Origin: Deltaproteobacteria bacterium
GTDB lineage: Bacteria > Myxococcota_C > UBA6777
DNA length: 64,000 nt
Assembly (NCBI GenBank): GCA_006226375.1
Contig: SBHC01000004.1
Location: 62,001 to 126,000 of the forward strand
Direction: 5' to 3'
The translations under genes and the position numbers were made by a program. This document shows positions 1-9,831 of the stretch, in pieces. Below the pieces are notes generated by a model, which saw only the letters and a list, made by a program, of their open reading frames with translations, was not told the DNA's origin and did no database searches. The first letter of the stretch is position 1; each line of letters starts with the position of its first letter.

Positions 1-1490
1 AGGTGACCTTGCTGTAACAAAGCGTAGCGGTGTTCGGGTGCGAGCGTCGCGAAGAAAGGCGTGTAGCGGATCAACCGTTGTAGGGTGTATTCACGGTAGA
101 GCTCTTGGAAGAGTGTTTGGAGCTCTGGGCTGTGGGAGAGGTGCGGGTTGAAGAAGAGGGGCTCCAAGATATGGAGCTGGGTACGTTCCGTGGCGACAGC
201 TGTCATGGTGTACGAAGAGTTAGAGAAGAAAGCGCTCACGCCCAGAAAGTGGCCCGGCCCCAGCCGATCGAGTTCAATGATGCGTTTTTCATCGCGACGC
301 AGCAAACGCACCTCACCTTCGGCGATGAGTGAGAAGTGGGTGGGGGTTTGGCCTTCTTGGAAGACACGCTGGTCCGGCAAAAACAGTCGTTGAGGAGCCT
401 GTTGGGCAAAGGCCGCGATGCGTTCCCAGCTTTCGTTGGAGAGGCTGACCCAGCGATGTGTGTAGGCTGTGGGAGGATGTGGAGAGGTCTCAATGGCTTC
501 GACCTGGTCCTCCAAGACAATCTCCAGCGGCGTATAGCTGGGAAGGGCGTTGGCGAGATCCTGGCGGAGTTGCTCCATGTTGGGGTAGCGGTCGTTGGGT
601 TCCTTCTCCAAACACCGGCGGACAATCCTTTCCAACGGGAAAATCTCGGGATGGCTCGCAAGCTCTGGACGGATGTCGCGTATGGGATAAGGTGTACGCA
701 TCATTTGCTGCTTGAGTAGATCGGCGATGTTTCTTCCTCGGTAAGGAAGGATGCCCGTGAGCATCTCGTAGAGCAAAACGCCCAAGGTGTAGATGTCGGT
801 GCTGGTCGTGGTCTCAGCCCCCCGACACTGTTCGGGGGCCATGTAGCCCGGTGTCCCGTGAACGGTGCCCGGCATGGTGAGCTGTGTTTCTGTGTGGTCG
901 TAGGTGGCAATCTTGGCCATTCCAAAGTCGCACACTTTCACAAAGTCTTTGGTGGTGGGGTGCCACTTTAGCATGACGTTGCTGGGTTTCAGATCCCTGT
1001 GGACAATCTGCAGGTGGTGGGCTTTGTCGAGCACCTCACAGATCTGAAGCGCGATGGAGAGCGCGCGGTCCACCTCAAGCGGACCTTCGTCTTGAAGAAG
1101 TTGGTACAGGGTGTCGCCGACGATCAACTCCATCACAAGGAAGATTCCAAAGGTTGGGTCAACGCCAAACTCAAACAGCTTCACAGCGTGAGGGTGCTGA
1201 AGGCGGATTCCAATTTCGGCTTCGCGCCGCAGCCGCCGAATGGATTTGGGTTGATCCAAGAGCTGAGGATGAAGCAGCTTGAGCGCAACCAGTTGCTCGG
1301 TGCCTACGTGCTTCGCGCAATACAAACGGCCGTTGGCGCCGGCAGCGAGCAAGCGCTCCATGAAGTAGGGTCCGATACGATGTCCTTGTGGATTGGTCTC
1401 GTGAGGAGACAGCGGTCCTCCGCACACAGAGCAATAGGTGTCGTTGAAGACATCGTTACGACAGTAAGGGCAGGTTACATCAGCCATCAT
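1..1490 (-). CDS. Ser/Thr protein kinase with N-terminal zinc ribbon and C-terminal cNMP-binding-like domain (partial, 3' end outside window)
   Basis: The reading frame stays open from ATG 1490 (or the adjacent ATG 1487) to the window edge, about 496 codons, so the C-terminus is missing. A short zinc ribbon (CPYC near residues 7-10, CSVC at 20-23) precedes a Hanks-type kinase domain. Visible kinase motifs are the VALKLL lysine, HRDLKPSN catalytic loop, DFG (as DFGMAK) and APE (as MAPEQCRG). After about residue 340 comes a cyclic-nucleotide-binding-like fold (FQEGQTP..FSLIAEGEVRLL..., then LGPGHFLG). The usual phosphate-binding Glu/Arg pair of a true cNMP site is not obvious, so nucleotide binding is doubtful. 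A second copy of the fold may begin at the window edge. It lies 45 bp downstream of the HD phosphohydrolase gene on the same strand. Kinase assignment is secure; substrate is unknown. Confidence 0.9.
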   Translation of the reverse strand, partial: MMADVTCPYCRNDVFNDTYCSVCGGPLSPHETNPQGHRIGPYFMERLLAAGANGRLYCAKHVGTEQLVALKLLHPQLLDQPKSIRRLRREAEIGIRLQHPHAVKLFEFGVDPTFGIFLVMELIVGDTLYQLLQDEGPLEVDRALSIALQICEVLDKAHHLQIVHRDLKPSNVMLKWHPTTKDFVKVCDFGMAKIATYDHTETQLTMPGTVHGTPGYMAPEQCRGAETTTSTDIYTLGVLLYEMLTGILPYRGRNIADLLKQQMMRTPYPIRDIRPELASHPEIFPLERIVRRCLEKEPNDRYPNMEQLRQDLANALPSYTPLEIVLEDQVEAIETSPHPPTAYTHRWVSLSNESWERIAAFAQQAPQRLFLPDQRVFQEGQTPTHFSLIAEGEVRLLRRDEKRIIELDRLGPGHFLGVSAFFSNSSYTMTAVATERTQLHILEPLFFNPHLSHSPELQTLFQELYREYTLQRLIRYTPFFATLAPEHRYALLQQGH

Positions 1491-1535
1491 ACTTTTTGGG
1501 GAAGGGGGTACACATCACGCGCTCCCTCCTAGTTT

Positions 1536-2897
1536 TTAAGTGTTCCAGAGCCACAAATGACTGGTCTTCTGGATGGTGTTCAGGATGTCCTGAGCGGGAG
1601 CCGTTTGCTCCGGGGCCACGTAGATTCTTAGAATCTTACGTGTTTCTTTGTACCGCTGATACAGGCGGCTGTACTGGGACAAAGGTACGGCCTGATCATA
1701 GGTTTTGTCGAGCACAAACAAGGGCGGCTCTTGCGAGGGGCGAGGCCGCGCATAGTTGGAAAGAAGCCAGGGGGTTGCTGTCGCAAAGTGGTCGATGCCT
1801 GCCTCTTGCAGCGCGGCTTGCGCTGCTTCGAGGAAGGATTCGCCGACGTCCTGGTCTACTTCATCTTGGACCGTCGTGAGGTCCACGGGGTTGTCGCTTG
1901 CAGGGAGAATCAATTCCACCAGCTTGCGATACGGCTCGTTGTTAACCACACGCTGCGCCCATCGGTTTTTGGAGCTTCGCAGCACCTGCATCAGCTGGTA
2001 GTCGTCGGTTTGCAGGTACTCTTCGGCGTCGGTGGGCAGTTGGTATTCGTCAGGTGCTTCCTGGTAGTACAAGAGGAGCATGCGTTGGTAACACACAGAC
2101 GCGTGGTGGTAATACACGGAGTGGAACATATTGTAGCGAGCGAGGAGGAAGTCTTCAAAGGTGAAGATGGCCTTGTTCCGTAGGCCCAAATACACGGCGC
2201 CGTCTCGTTCCACAGGAACAACGTGACGAATCAGCCAGTCCACGTCAAAGTGGCCGTAAGCAACGCCAGTGAAGAGCGCGTCGCGAGGGAGGTAATCCAT
2301 CCGGTCGGCGTCGAGTTCGGAGCTGACCACCTGTCGCATCAGCGGGAACAGATCCATTCCCTGGTAAACAAACCGTGACGAGTTGTCCATCCGGCGTCCG
2401 CTGACCAGCTGGGCGAGCTGTCGGGGCCACAGCTCCATGTCTTGCAACACCTTGGAGAGCGGAGAGTCGAGCAGGAGCTTGAGCGTGTAGTCTTCATGAC
2501 TGGCCTGTCGCTCTTGATCCGCGGACCACTCTCCCAAGCCCAGCTCGTGCACCGAAGGCATAATCGACTCAGTGGTGTGGCTCAGCGGTGCGTGTCCAAT
2601 GTCGTGGAGCAGCATCGCAGCTCGTAGCAGCCGCAGGACCTGCGTGGACTCTTTCTCGGGAAGGCCCAAGTGCTGCTGGATCTTCTGCCACAGACGTGTG
2701 GCCATCCACGACGCGCCCACGCTGTGAACAAAGCGGCTGTGGGTGGCTCCAGGGTAGGGGAAGTCTGCAAAGCCAAGCTGCTTGATTCGACGGAGGCGTC
2801 GCATCGTTGGATGTTCCAACAGACGTAGCTCTCGGCGTTCCATTTCGATGGTGCCATGGAGAGGATCTCGGATGGATAAGGTGTCGCCGGGTAACAT
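1536..2897 (-). CDS. HD-superfamily phosphohydrolase
   Basis: A 453-residue soluble protein of the dGTPase/COG1078-like HD family. The N-terminus has the family signature IRDPLHGTIEM, then THSRFVHSVGA, which supplies the first metal-binding His. The HD doublet sits in LLHDIGHAPLSH, and ELDADRMDYLPRDA contains the downstream Asp. These residues predict a metal-dependent phosphohydrolase, probably acting on nucleotides; the actual substrate cannot be read from sequence. The start ATG 2897 sits right before the conserved N-terminal motif, so it is likely correct. It is transcribed toward the kinase gene, with 45 bp between them, and may share a transcript. A histidine kinase gene diverges upstream across 143 bp. 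Confidence 0.9.
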   Translation of the reverse strand: MLPGDTLSIRDPLHGTIEMERRELRLLEHPTMRRLRRIKQLGFADFPYPGATHSRFVHSVGASWMATRLWQKIQQHLGLPEKESTQVLRLLRAAMLLHDIGHAPLSHTTESIMPSVHELGLGEWSADQERQASHEDYTLKLLLDSPLSKVLQDMELWPRQLAQLVSGRRMDNSSRFVYQGMDLFPLMRQVVSSELDADRMDYLPRDALFTGVAYGHFDVDWLIRHVVPVERDGAVYLGLRNKAIFTFEDFLLARYNMFHSVYYHHASVCYQRMLLLYYQEAPDEYQLPTDAEEYLQTDDYQLMQVLRSSKNRWAQRVVNNEPYRKLVELILPASDNPVDLTTVQDEVDQDVGESFLEAAQAALQEAGIDHFATATPWLLSNYARPRPSQEPPLFVLDKTYDQAVPLSQYSRLYQRYKETRKILRIYVAPEQTAPAQDILNTIQKTSHLWLWNT

Positions 2898-3040
2898 CGT
2901 GTCTGCTCACCAGAAAGAGTTAAGGACGCTGTATTGACGCGCCTGTCTTCTTCACAGCATACTACAGCATCAAAACCGTTTGTCCATAATCGGACAGCGA
3001 GACGGAAGGAGCATAGCTGTCCCATCCTTGCGAAGGTTGC

Positions 3041-5191
3041 TTGGAGACGGGTTCTGCTTGCACAGCACGATGGAGTTTTTCTTTGACACTGTTGGCGCTC
3101 ACCTCTTTGTTGGCTGCCTTGACTACGTTATCGATTACGATATCCATCCTGGTGCGGTCTCGTCGAACTCGCTTGCAAACCTACTTTGCGGTGCTCAACG
3201 CCAACCTTGCGGCGTGCTTGGTGTGTGTGCTGGTGCTCAACTCCAACAACCCAATGTCCCAGCTGTGGGGGGCGCGTGCGTTTGTTCTCTGTGTGCTGCT
3301 CTTGCCGATCACAGGGCTGCGGTTCTTCTCCTTGCTCCTTACAGACCTGGAGAAGGTGTTGTCGCCGATTTTAAGCGCGTGTTATCCCTTCTCCATTGCT
3401 TTGGGCGCTTTGACTCTCACTCCTGTCTTCCACTACATCCTGTTTCGCTTCATCTGCAGCGTCTTCATCACGGGCATTTTCGCCTTTTGCTTCATCCTGA
3501 TTGTTTTTCGATTTCGCTCCAGCCCCAGTGAGGGAGAACGTTCTCGCCTGCGCCCCGTCTTGGTGGGAGGTTTTATCACTCTCATCCTCGTGGTCCTCGA
3601 TGTGGTCTCGTTCCACCTGGATTGGCCGTATGTGTTTTTGGGGAGCTTCTGTCTCGCCATCTACATGTACTACATGCTTCAGATTGTACTGTTTGCCCGA
3701 GCCCTCGATACATCGGAGGTGTTGGGGCGTGGTGTGGTTCTGGGGATTCTGTCGTTCCTGATCGCCGGCTTGTACTGGCTGATGACTGTGTGGGCGCAGA
3801 CTTACAAGCAGCAAACTTACAAATTCTCCACGTTCTTCCCCACAGTGTTGGTCGCCTCCATCATCATTCTTATCTTGTACGAACCCCTCAAGAACGAGGT
3901 GGAAGGTCGCGCAACGGAGTACTTCTTTCGGCAACGACGCGAGCTGCGTGTGCTGTTGGAGCAGCTTCGACGCGACCTGGCCAACGTCATCGACCTGGAC
4001 AAAACCTCCCGCTTGCTGCTGGAACGTTTGCGTCGTTCCAAGAGGGTCACGCACGCCTCATTTTATCTGCTTCGCCCACGAGGCGGGGGCTTTAAGCGAG
4101 TTCACTCGTTTGGTCTGGGTGAACCTCCGATTACCCACATTGATCTGGGACGTCACGCTTCGTTCATTCAATACCTGCAGGAAACCCAGGCCCCTGTTGT
4201 GAAGCAGGACGTTGAGTTTCGGTACACCTCAACGTTGTTGCATTGGAAGGTACAGGGAGAAGGTGTCTACGAAGAGGAGCGCCTGATCGATGTGCTCCGA
4301 ACTCTCGACGATATCAAGGCAGATGTCAGCTTTCCTTGCATCAGCTCCAACAACAAGGTTCTGGGCTTAATTAACCTCAAAGAGGAGCGATTTGACGACG
4401 CCTACTCCTCGGAAGAGCAGTCATTTATGATGATGGTTGCGGCGCAGGTGGCCATTACCATCGAGAACTCCCGCTTGTTTGAGAAGGTCAAAGAGCGCGA
4501 CCGACTCGCTGCTCTAGGTGAAATGGCCGCTGGTCTTGCCCACGAAATCCGCAACCCGCTGGGCGCAATCAAAGGCGCAGCACAACTCCTCAACCCCAAA
4601 ACCTTTGACGGCGTGGAGAGCGAGTTCCTGTCCATCATCCTCGAAGAAGTGGAGCGCTTGAACACTGTCGTTACGCAGTTCTTGGACTACGCTCGTCCGC
4701 TCCGAAGCAACTTTGCTTTGGTCGATATTAACCAGGTGTTGGAGCGTACGTTGCTGCTGTTTGAAAACGAAGAACAGATGGCACAGATCGAGGTGAAGAC
4801 GTCGCTGCAGAAAGACCTTCCTTTGTTCCATGCCGACGCCGAACAACTCAAGCAAGTGTTCATCAATTTGATTCGCAACGGCGCAGACGCCATGCCCGAA
4901 GGCGGTCAGCTTACCCTGCACACTCGGCTTCTCGCAGAGCTTGATCCTCCTGCTGTGGAGATCTTAATCGCTGACGAAGGTTTGGGGATCGACGAAGACG
5001 GTCTCAAGAACATCTTTATCCCCTTCTACACGACGAAGAACAACGGAACCGGCCTGGGTCTCAGCATTTGCCAACGAATCATCGAGAATCACGACGGCTC
5101 CATCGAGATCCAGAGTCAGGTGGGGCAGGGAACCCAGTTCACCATTCGGCTACCGGTTCCTCGCAACTCGTCCTCGGGTATCACCGGCTAG
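3041..5191 (+). CDS. Membrane sensor histidine kinase with multi-TM N-terminus and GAF domain
   Basis: A 716-residue sensor kinase using a TTG start. Residues about 12-295 form a run of hydrophobic segments, probably seven to nine membrane helices with short loops, resembling 7TM-type sensor modules. A GAF-like domain follows (about 315-480, ending near MMVAAQVAITIENSRLF). The H-box is LAHEIRNPLGAIKG (phospho-accepting His near residue 500), the N-box NLIRNGADAM, the G1 box DEGLGIDEDG and the G2 box TGLGLSI. No receiver domain is fused and no response regulator is directly adjacent on this strand. The next gene, on the opposite strand, is an OmpR-type regulator that already has its own partner. 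The signal sensed is unknown. Confidence 0.9.
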   Translation: METGSACTARWSFSLTLLALTSLLAALTTLSITISILVRSRRTRLQTYFAVLNANLAACLVCVLVLNSNNPMSQLWGARAFVLCVLLLPITGLRFFSLLLTDLEKVLSPILSACYPFSIALGALTLTPVFHYILFRFICSVFITGIFAFCFILIVFRFRSSPSEGERSRLRPVLVGGFITLILVVLDVVSFHLDWPYVFLGSFCLAIYMYYMLQIVLFARALDTSEVLGRGVVLGILSFLIAGLYWLMTVWAQTYKQQTYKFSTFFPTVLVASIIILILYEPLKNEVEGRATEYFFRQRRELRVLLEQLRRDLANVIDLDKTSRLLLERLRRSKRVTHASFYLLRPRGGGFKRVHSFGLGEPPITHIDLGRHASFIQYLQETQAPVVKQDVEFRYTSTLLHWKVQGEGVYEEERLIDVLRTLDDIKADVSFPCISSNNKVLGLINLKEERFDDAYSSEEQSFMMMVAAQVAITIENSRLFEKVKERDRLAALGEMAAGLAHEIRNPLGAIKGAAQLLNPKTFDGVESEFLSIILEEVERLNTVVTQFLDYARPLRSNFALVDINQVLERTLLLFENEEQMAQIEVKTSLQKDLPLFHADAEQLKQVFINLIRNGADAMPEGGQLTLHTRLLAELDPPAVEILIADEGLGIDEDGLKNIFIPFYTTKNNGTGLGLSICQRIIENHDGSIEIQSQVGQGTQFTIRLPVPRNSSSGITG

Positions 5192-5215
5192 GTCGAAACC
5201 TACTCTTTGTCCTCG

Positions 5216-5911
5216 TTATTCGTAGCGATATCCGACGCCGTGAACCGTTTGAATCAGGGCGGGCTGTTTGGGGTCAAGCTCGATCTTCTTGCGCAGCTGG
5301 GAGATGTGTTGGTCCAGGGTTCGGCTGTTGGGAAAGTAGTCCATGCCCCAGCACTCGTTGAAGATGGTGTTGCGGTCGAGGACCTTTCCTATGTTGTTGT
5401 GAAGCAGCGCGAGGATCTGAACGTCTCGTTGGCTTAGCTCAATTTGCTCTTCACCCCGTCGTGCACGTAGTTCGCCAGGGAACACTTCCAGATCTTTCAT
5501 CACAAACGGAGCCACCGTTTCTTCCTGTTGGGTGGGGGGCGGTGTGGAGCGTTGGATGCGGCGTTGCAGCGCTCGGATCCGGGCGATGAACTCTTTCACG
5601 CCAAACGGCTTGCTCATGTAATCGTCGGCCCCCAATTCGAGGCCCAAGACCTTGTCGATCTCTTCGGACTTGGCGCTTAAAAAGAGGATGGGGATGGTTT
5701 GGTTTTGCTGTCGGATGGCGCGGCAGACATCGTACCCGTTCAGACGGGGCATCATGATATCCAAGACCACCATATCGACGTCTTCGGCTGCAAATTGTTC
5801 CAGAGCTTCCTGGCCGTCGGCTGCTTCGATCGGTTCGTAGCCTTCGTCTTCAAGAAGCTCAGAGATTCCCAAGCGAATGTTCGCATCATCTTCCGCAATC
5901 AGTACTTTCAT
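5216..5911 (-). CDS. OmpR/PhoB-family response regulator
   Basis: A 231-residue two-domain regulator. The receiver has the acidic pocket EDD (residues 7-9), the phospho-acceptor Asp51 in VVLDIMMP, the switch Ser in LFLSAK and the conserved Lys in MSKPFG. A Pro/Thr-rich linker (STPPPTQQEE) leads to a winged-helix DNA-binding domain ending in LIQTVHGVGYRYE, typical of OmpR/PhoB proteins. The start codon overlaps the stop of the upstream histidine kinase... in fact the RR is downstream-encoded here: the kinase stop lies within the RR start region by 4 bp, a tight translational coupling of a cognate pair. Target genes are not identifiable. Confidence 0.95.
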   Translation of the reverse strand: MKVLIAEDDANIRLGISELLEDEGYEPIEAADGQEALEQFAAEDVDMVVLDIMMPRLNGYDVCRAIRQQNQTIPILFLSAKSEEIDKVLGLELGADDYMSKPFGVKEFIARIRALQRRIQRSTPPPTQQEETVAPFVMKDLEVFPGELRARRGEEQIELSQRDVQILALLHNNIGKVLDRNTIFNECWGMDYFPNSRTLDQHISQLRKKIELDPKQPALIQTVHGVGYRYE

Positions 5912-7866
5912 CCCTCTTCTCCTGTATCGTTCTGGGAACCGGGCAAACGGAGCAAAAATCGGGCACCTTCGTTGCTGTCGAGAAGGGTCAGGTCGCCGTC
6001 CTGCATGCGCGCCAAATCTCTTGCGATGGTCAATCCAATGCCTGTGCCAGTGACCCCGTCGGAGAGCTTGTCGCTGCCTCGTACAAACGGTTGAAACAAG
6101 CCTTCACGAAGCGAGGCTGGAATTCCAGGGCCTTTGTCACAGACTTCGATCAAGACGGTTCCATCGTCACTTTGGGAGCTTTGCACCGACACCCACTTGC
6201 CTGAGATCCCGTATTTCTCCACGTTGCTGAGGAGGTTGCTGAGGATCTGCTCGGTGGCGTCAGGGTCAGCTTGGATTGCTTGGGGTGCAGCCAGGCTCTG
6301 TTCCACTTCAATGCGCTTGGCCTGAAACGTGGGCTGGAACTGCTCCAAGGTGCGAGCGATAACGTCGTCGATCTGGCACGTTTGTAGGTGCACCTTGTGT
6401 TGATGACGACGCTGCCGAGAGAACGTTAAGATGTTGTTAATCAGGCGCGAGAGCCGCTGGCTTTCGGCGACAATCACCCCCACATGACGGCGGGAGCGCT
6501 TGTCTTCCTCACTCACCCGGTTTTCCAAAAGCTCCGCATACAAACGGATGTTGGTGAGGGGTGTTTTTAATTCATGGGAGACTTGGGTTACAAAGGTGAC
6601 GCGCTGCGAAGCGTCTCGCATGTCTCGGGAAAACTCGCGGTACAGGTAGAACGCGAGGGTGGCGAGGGCGAGAACCACGCCGCCAATCATTAACGCAAGG
6701 TCCAGGTAGATGCGTCCTGTGAGACCCTGGATTTGTTCTCGTTCGGGACCCACATAGTAAAGCTTCCAGGAGTGGAGAGGGTAAGCCAGCGTTCTCTCCA
6801 CGAGGGCTGCTTCGCCGTCTTTCCGTTCGTAGCTGCCCCACTGGTAGATGGTCGCTCCCCGTGAGTCACGCAGGGCAATCTGCCCAAGCTGCTTGCCGTT
6901 GCTATCGGGAAGTTGACCCACCAAACGAGCCATCAACACCACTCGATCCACCTCAACACCAATGATTCTTTTTCCGCTGGTGCGTTTCCAAAACAGTAGG
7001 TGCAAGCCTTCGGCCCAGTACCATACAATCCAGCCGTGACTGCGGCCTTCAGCCAGGTCAAGGATGCTATCTCCCCAGCCGTTGGTTCGACCTCCAGATT
7101 GTGCAGGCTTCTCCGGTCCTTTGCCAAAGCCACCACGTGAGGGAGCCTTCTTGGCCTGGAACTTTCGATTCAGCTTCTGAAGGCTCTTGGACTTGAAGCG
7201 AAATTGAACAGACGAAGGTTTGGGCGCTGACCTTTGTGTCGGAAGCGACGTCGGTTTGGCTTGTTTCTTGTGAGGTTGGGCTGCACTTTGGCTCATCACC
7301 CAGGAGCGCTGGTTCCATCGCCAGAGCTTCTTTCGAGCCGATTGTTGGGGTGTCGCCTTGTTCAATGGGGCGGCGTTTTTTGCTTCCTGTCTTAACTTGG
7401 GAGCCAACGCTGCGATGGTGTTGCTGCCCAAGTTGGCTTTGTTTTGTCGCTCTTTGTCTTGCTGCGGTTGGAGCAAAATGGCGCGACCTTCCCAGATGGG
7501 TTGTGTGCGACGAAAGAAGTCGCGCTCCGAGCGGGTCAACGCCTGGTTCATGGCAGGGTGCAGGAGCATTCCCGACGAACCCACAAGAAAGGCCTGACGA
7601 ACCAATGGATTGTTGCGTTGCAAACGCCGCAGACCCTCGGTGCTTCCGTCCCAGCGTTCCAGCTGTCGGAGGAAGCGACGCTCGATGCGTTGGATGATCC
7701 GCTCCACCTGACCGGAGGTGTCGGCGAGGCGAGCCTCCAACAACGAGAGCACCCGCTGTTTCACCTGGTTGCGGTCTTCGTAGCTGACCTTCACTCCCAA
7801 CCATCCCAACAGGATGGCAGGAATCAGCACCAGAAGGACCAATCCTATGCTTTGTTTGCGCGACAT
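5908..7866 (-). CDS. Two-TM sensor histidine kinase, partner of the adjacent response regulator
   Basis: About 652 residues from ATG 7866, which has GGGA seven bases upstream; ATG 7884 would add six residues but lacks a ribosome-binding site. One membrane helix at the N-terminus (IGLVLLVLIPAILLG) and a second near residue 390 (LALMIGGVVLALATL) bracket a large extracytoplasmic region. This region contains an unusual Lys/Gln/Ser/Pro-rich low-complexity insert at roughly residues 165-265. The cytoplasmic part has the H-box VSHELKTPLTNIR, a degenerate N-box NLLSNVEKYG, a G1 box CDKGPGI and a G2 box TGIGLTIAR. Its stop overlaps the response-regulator start, so the two act as one system. Confidence 0.92.
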   Translation of the reverse strand: MSRKQSIGLVLLVLIPAILLGWLGVKVSYEDRNQVKQRVLSLLEARLADTSGQVERIIQRIERRFLRQLERWDGSTEGLRRLQRNNPLVRQAFLVGSSGMLLHPAMNQALTRSERDFFRRTQPIWEGRAILLQPQQDKERQNKANLGSNTIAALAPKLRQEAKNAAPLNKATPQQSARKKLWRWNQRSWVMSQSAAQPHKKQAKPTSLPTQRSAPKPSSVQFRFKSKSLQKLNRKFQAKKAPSRGGFGKGPEKPAQSGGRTNGWGDSILDLAEGRSHGWIVWYWAEGLHLLFWKRTSGKRIIGVEVDRVVLMARLVGQLPDSNGKQLGQIALRDSRGATIYQWGSYERKDGEAALVERTLAYPLHSWKLYYVGPEREQIQGLTGRIYLDLALMIGGVVLALATLAFYLYREFSRDMRDASQRVTFVTQVSHELKTPLTNIRLYAELLENRVSEEDKRSRRHVGVIVAESQRLSRLINNILTFSRQRRHQHKVHLQTCQIDDVIARTLEQFQPTFQAKRIEVEQSLAAPQAIQADPDATEQILSNLLSNVEKYGISGKWVSVQSSQSDDGTVLIEVCDKGPGIPASLREGLFQPFVRGSDKLSDGVTGTGIGLTIARDLARMQDGDLTLLDSNEGARFLLRLPGSQNDTGEEG

Positions 7867-8216
7867 CGTTCGTTCCCATCGCAAAAGACTAGAGTTCAGT
7901 ACCTACGATAACATCGAACGAGCCGGGCAAGGTCAAGGGGCTGTAAAACGATTGTAAAAGAAATGTCAGGATCCCACGAAGGAGGAAAGGGGGGTTTGCG
8001 GTACATGTTTGCACTGCGTCAAATCAAAGGTCTATGGGTGTGAATTGCACCCAATGGTTTGGGGAGTTTGTTGAAACATGAGTCCAAAGCACAAAATATC
8101 AAAACGTGCCTCCTCTCATTCGGTATAGAGATCCCAACACCTGTGAAGAGGAACGAAACGTATCTCTTTCGTAGGATGGATTGAAATGGTTTCTCTAGCT
8201 TGAAAGGAAAAAGACC
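7867..8216. promoter_or_regulatory. Divergent intergenic region, 350 bp
   Basis: No credible ORF. It must hold promoters for both the two-component operon (minus) and the methyltransferase-like gene (plus). A small inverted repeat TGGGTG-N7-CACCCA lies at 8035-8053 and could be an operator. An AAAGGA ribosome-binding site precedes the ATG at 8217. Promoter boxes are not clear enough to call. Confidence 0.4.
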
Positions 8217-8858
8217 ATGCACGGTGAAACAGAAACAACAGCTTATCCAAGGACGTTTGCGACATTGGCGCAAGGTCTTGCGGTGGGTGGAGCGTTTTGG
8301 ATTCTGTGGCGTGACGGCTCGCTCAGCCTACGGGATATCTTGATTCTTGCGTGCTCCCTGATGTATTGGGGGCGTTCAGCTTTTGGTATGTATGTGTTGC
8401 TCAAGCGACGCTTTCATTGGTCGGAGGCTCTTCCTGTTACCTCGTTGTTTGTGGCGTTTCATTTGGGCTTTGCGTACCTGGGCTCGCTCACGTCGGCAGC
8501 GATCGGTCCTTGGGATGTTGTTGCTTGTGTGATGTATGTGTTGGGTTCCTACCTGAACACAGGCTCCGAGTACAGCCGACATGTATGGAAGAAAGATCCA
8601 GCCCACAAAGGAAAGCTCTATCGCGAGGGTTTGTTTCGCTACTCCATGCACATTAACTACCTTGGAGATAGCATCTTGTTCACAGGGTTTGCGATGCTAA
8701 CCATGAGCTATTGGGCGTTTCTGGTTCCCGCTGTGATGACGCTGGGTTTCATCTTCCAGCACATTCCTTCCCTTGACGCCTATCTCGCGGAGCGCTACGG
8801 TTCTCAATTTGAAGAGTATGCGCAAACCACGAAGAAGTTCATTCCCTATGTATACTGA
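8217..8858 (+). CDS. Integral membrane protein of the ICMT/DUF1295-like methyltransferase type
   Basis: A 213-residue protein with about five or six hydrophobic segments. The C-terminal part carries the layout of isoprenylcysteine-methyltransferase/DUF1295-type membrane enzymes: a GLFRYSMHINYLGD segment (compare the R-x-P/S-x-Y/H region), two closing helices, then a polar C-terminus (YAERYGSQFEEYAQTT-like pattern, ending KKFIPYVY) that typically contacts S-adenosylmethionine. An AAAGGA site precedes the ATG. It is followed after 5 bp by an AraC regulator, so the two are probably co-transcribed. The substrate, lipid or protein, cannot be inferred. It could also be a reductase-like DUF1295 protein. 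Confidence 0.65.
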   Translation: MHGETETTAYPRTFATLAQGLAVGGAFWILWRDGSLSLRDILILACSLMYWGRSAFGMYVLLKRRFHWSEALPVTSLFVAFHLGFAYLGSLTSAAIGPWDVVACVMYVLGSYLNTGSEYSRHVWKKDPAHKGKLYREGLFRYSMHINYLGDSILFTGFAMLTMSYWAFLVPAVMTLGFIFQHIPSLDAYLAERYGSQFEEYAQTTKKFIPYVY

Positions 8859-8863
8859 GGCTC

Positions 8864-9733
8864 ATGGATCTCAATCTTCAGCGCGTTGAAGCGGCTGTCT
8901 CCTTTATTGAACGCAACCTGTACGATGACTTTTCTCTACAGGATGTTGCCGATGCATCGGGTGTTACACGATTCACCTTGCATCGGTTTTTTCGTGCGTG
9001 CGTGGGAGAGACGCTGAAAGGTTACATCCGAAAACGTCGATTAACGCAGGCGGCCGATCAGCTGCGAAGCTCATCGGTGAGGATCCTGGACTTGGCGATG
9101 AACGCGGGATTTCAGAGTCAAGAAGCGTTTACCCGAGCGTTCCAACATTTTTTTGGTGTCACACCGGGTCGCTACCGAAAAGATCCCAACTCTCGGCGGC
9201 AGCCGGGCTTGTTTCAAGTGTCTTCGGAGCTATTGGTTCATCGCTCCAAGGAAGTGGCGCTGGAGCCTCGAATGGTCGAGCGTAAAGAGGCTTTCACCTT
9301 GAAAGGGTGGGGTGTAGGAGCCGATCTGGAAGACGACTCTCCTATCGTGGGGTTGTGGGAGAAGTTGTTGGAGGCGTTGGTCCAGCAAGCGCAACCTCCT
9401 TCTATGTTGTATGCAGCGCTTCAACCGGAGCATCCGGGTGTTTCTCTCGAAGACGAACACCAACTGGCTTACCTGGCTGGAGTGACACCCGCACAATGGC
9501 CAGCTACTTTGGAGCCGTTTCTTTCCTTGGTTGTACCACCTGGGATGTACGCCGTGTTTGAACATCATGGACCACTGGAACATATTGTCCATACCGTCAA
9601 TTACATCTGGGCAAGCTGGCTTCCTCAATGTAACTATCGGAAATCAGATCGACCTGATCTGGAAGTTATGTCGTGGGAAGCTATGACATCGCAAGAATCA
9701 TACATGGAGCTATGGATCTCGCTGGAACCGTAG
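8864..9733 (+). CDS. AraC-family transcriptional regulator with GyrI-like effector domain
   Basis: A 289-residue regulator. Residues 1-105 are the two-helix-turn-helix AraC DNA-binding domain placed at the N-terminus, with the signatures FSLQDVADASGVTRFTLHR and the end motif FFGVTPGRYRK. The rest (about 125-289) resembles the GyrI-like/effector-binding domain used by SoxS/Rob-like and MerR-type sensors of small molecules (PPGMYAVFEHHG and VNYIWASWLPQ regions). The start is 5 bp after the upstream stop, which argues for an operon with the membrane methyltransferase-like gene. Likely a drug or metabolite-responsive activator, by analogy with Rob. Confidence 0.85.
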   Translation: MDLNLQRVEAAVSFIERNLYDDFSLQDVADASGVTRFTLHRFFRACVGETLKGYIRKRRLTQAADQLRSSSVRILDLAMNAGFQSQEAFTRAFQHFFGVTPGRYRKDPNSRRQPGLFQVSSELLVHRSKEVALEPRMVERKEAFTLKGWGVGADLEDDSPIVGLWEKLLEALVQQAQPPSMLYAALQPEHPGVSLEDEHQLAYLAGVTPAQWPATLEPFLSLVVPPGMYAVFEHHGPLEHIVHTVNYIWASWLPQCNYRKSDRPDLEVMSWEAMTSQESYMELWISLEP

Positions 9734-9831
9734 TATACTGCAGCGCAGTTTCCCGAACGTTGTTCCATCACCCAGGCCGTTTTGTTGTGGCTTGTTCCTG
9801 GACAAAACGACTCCTTCGAGGTTTGTGTTTG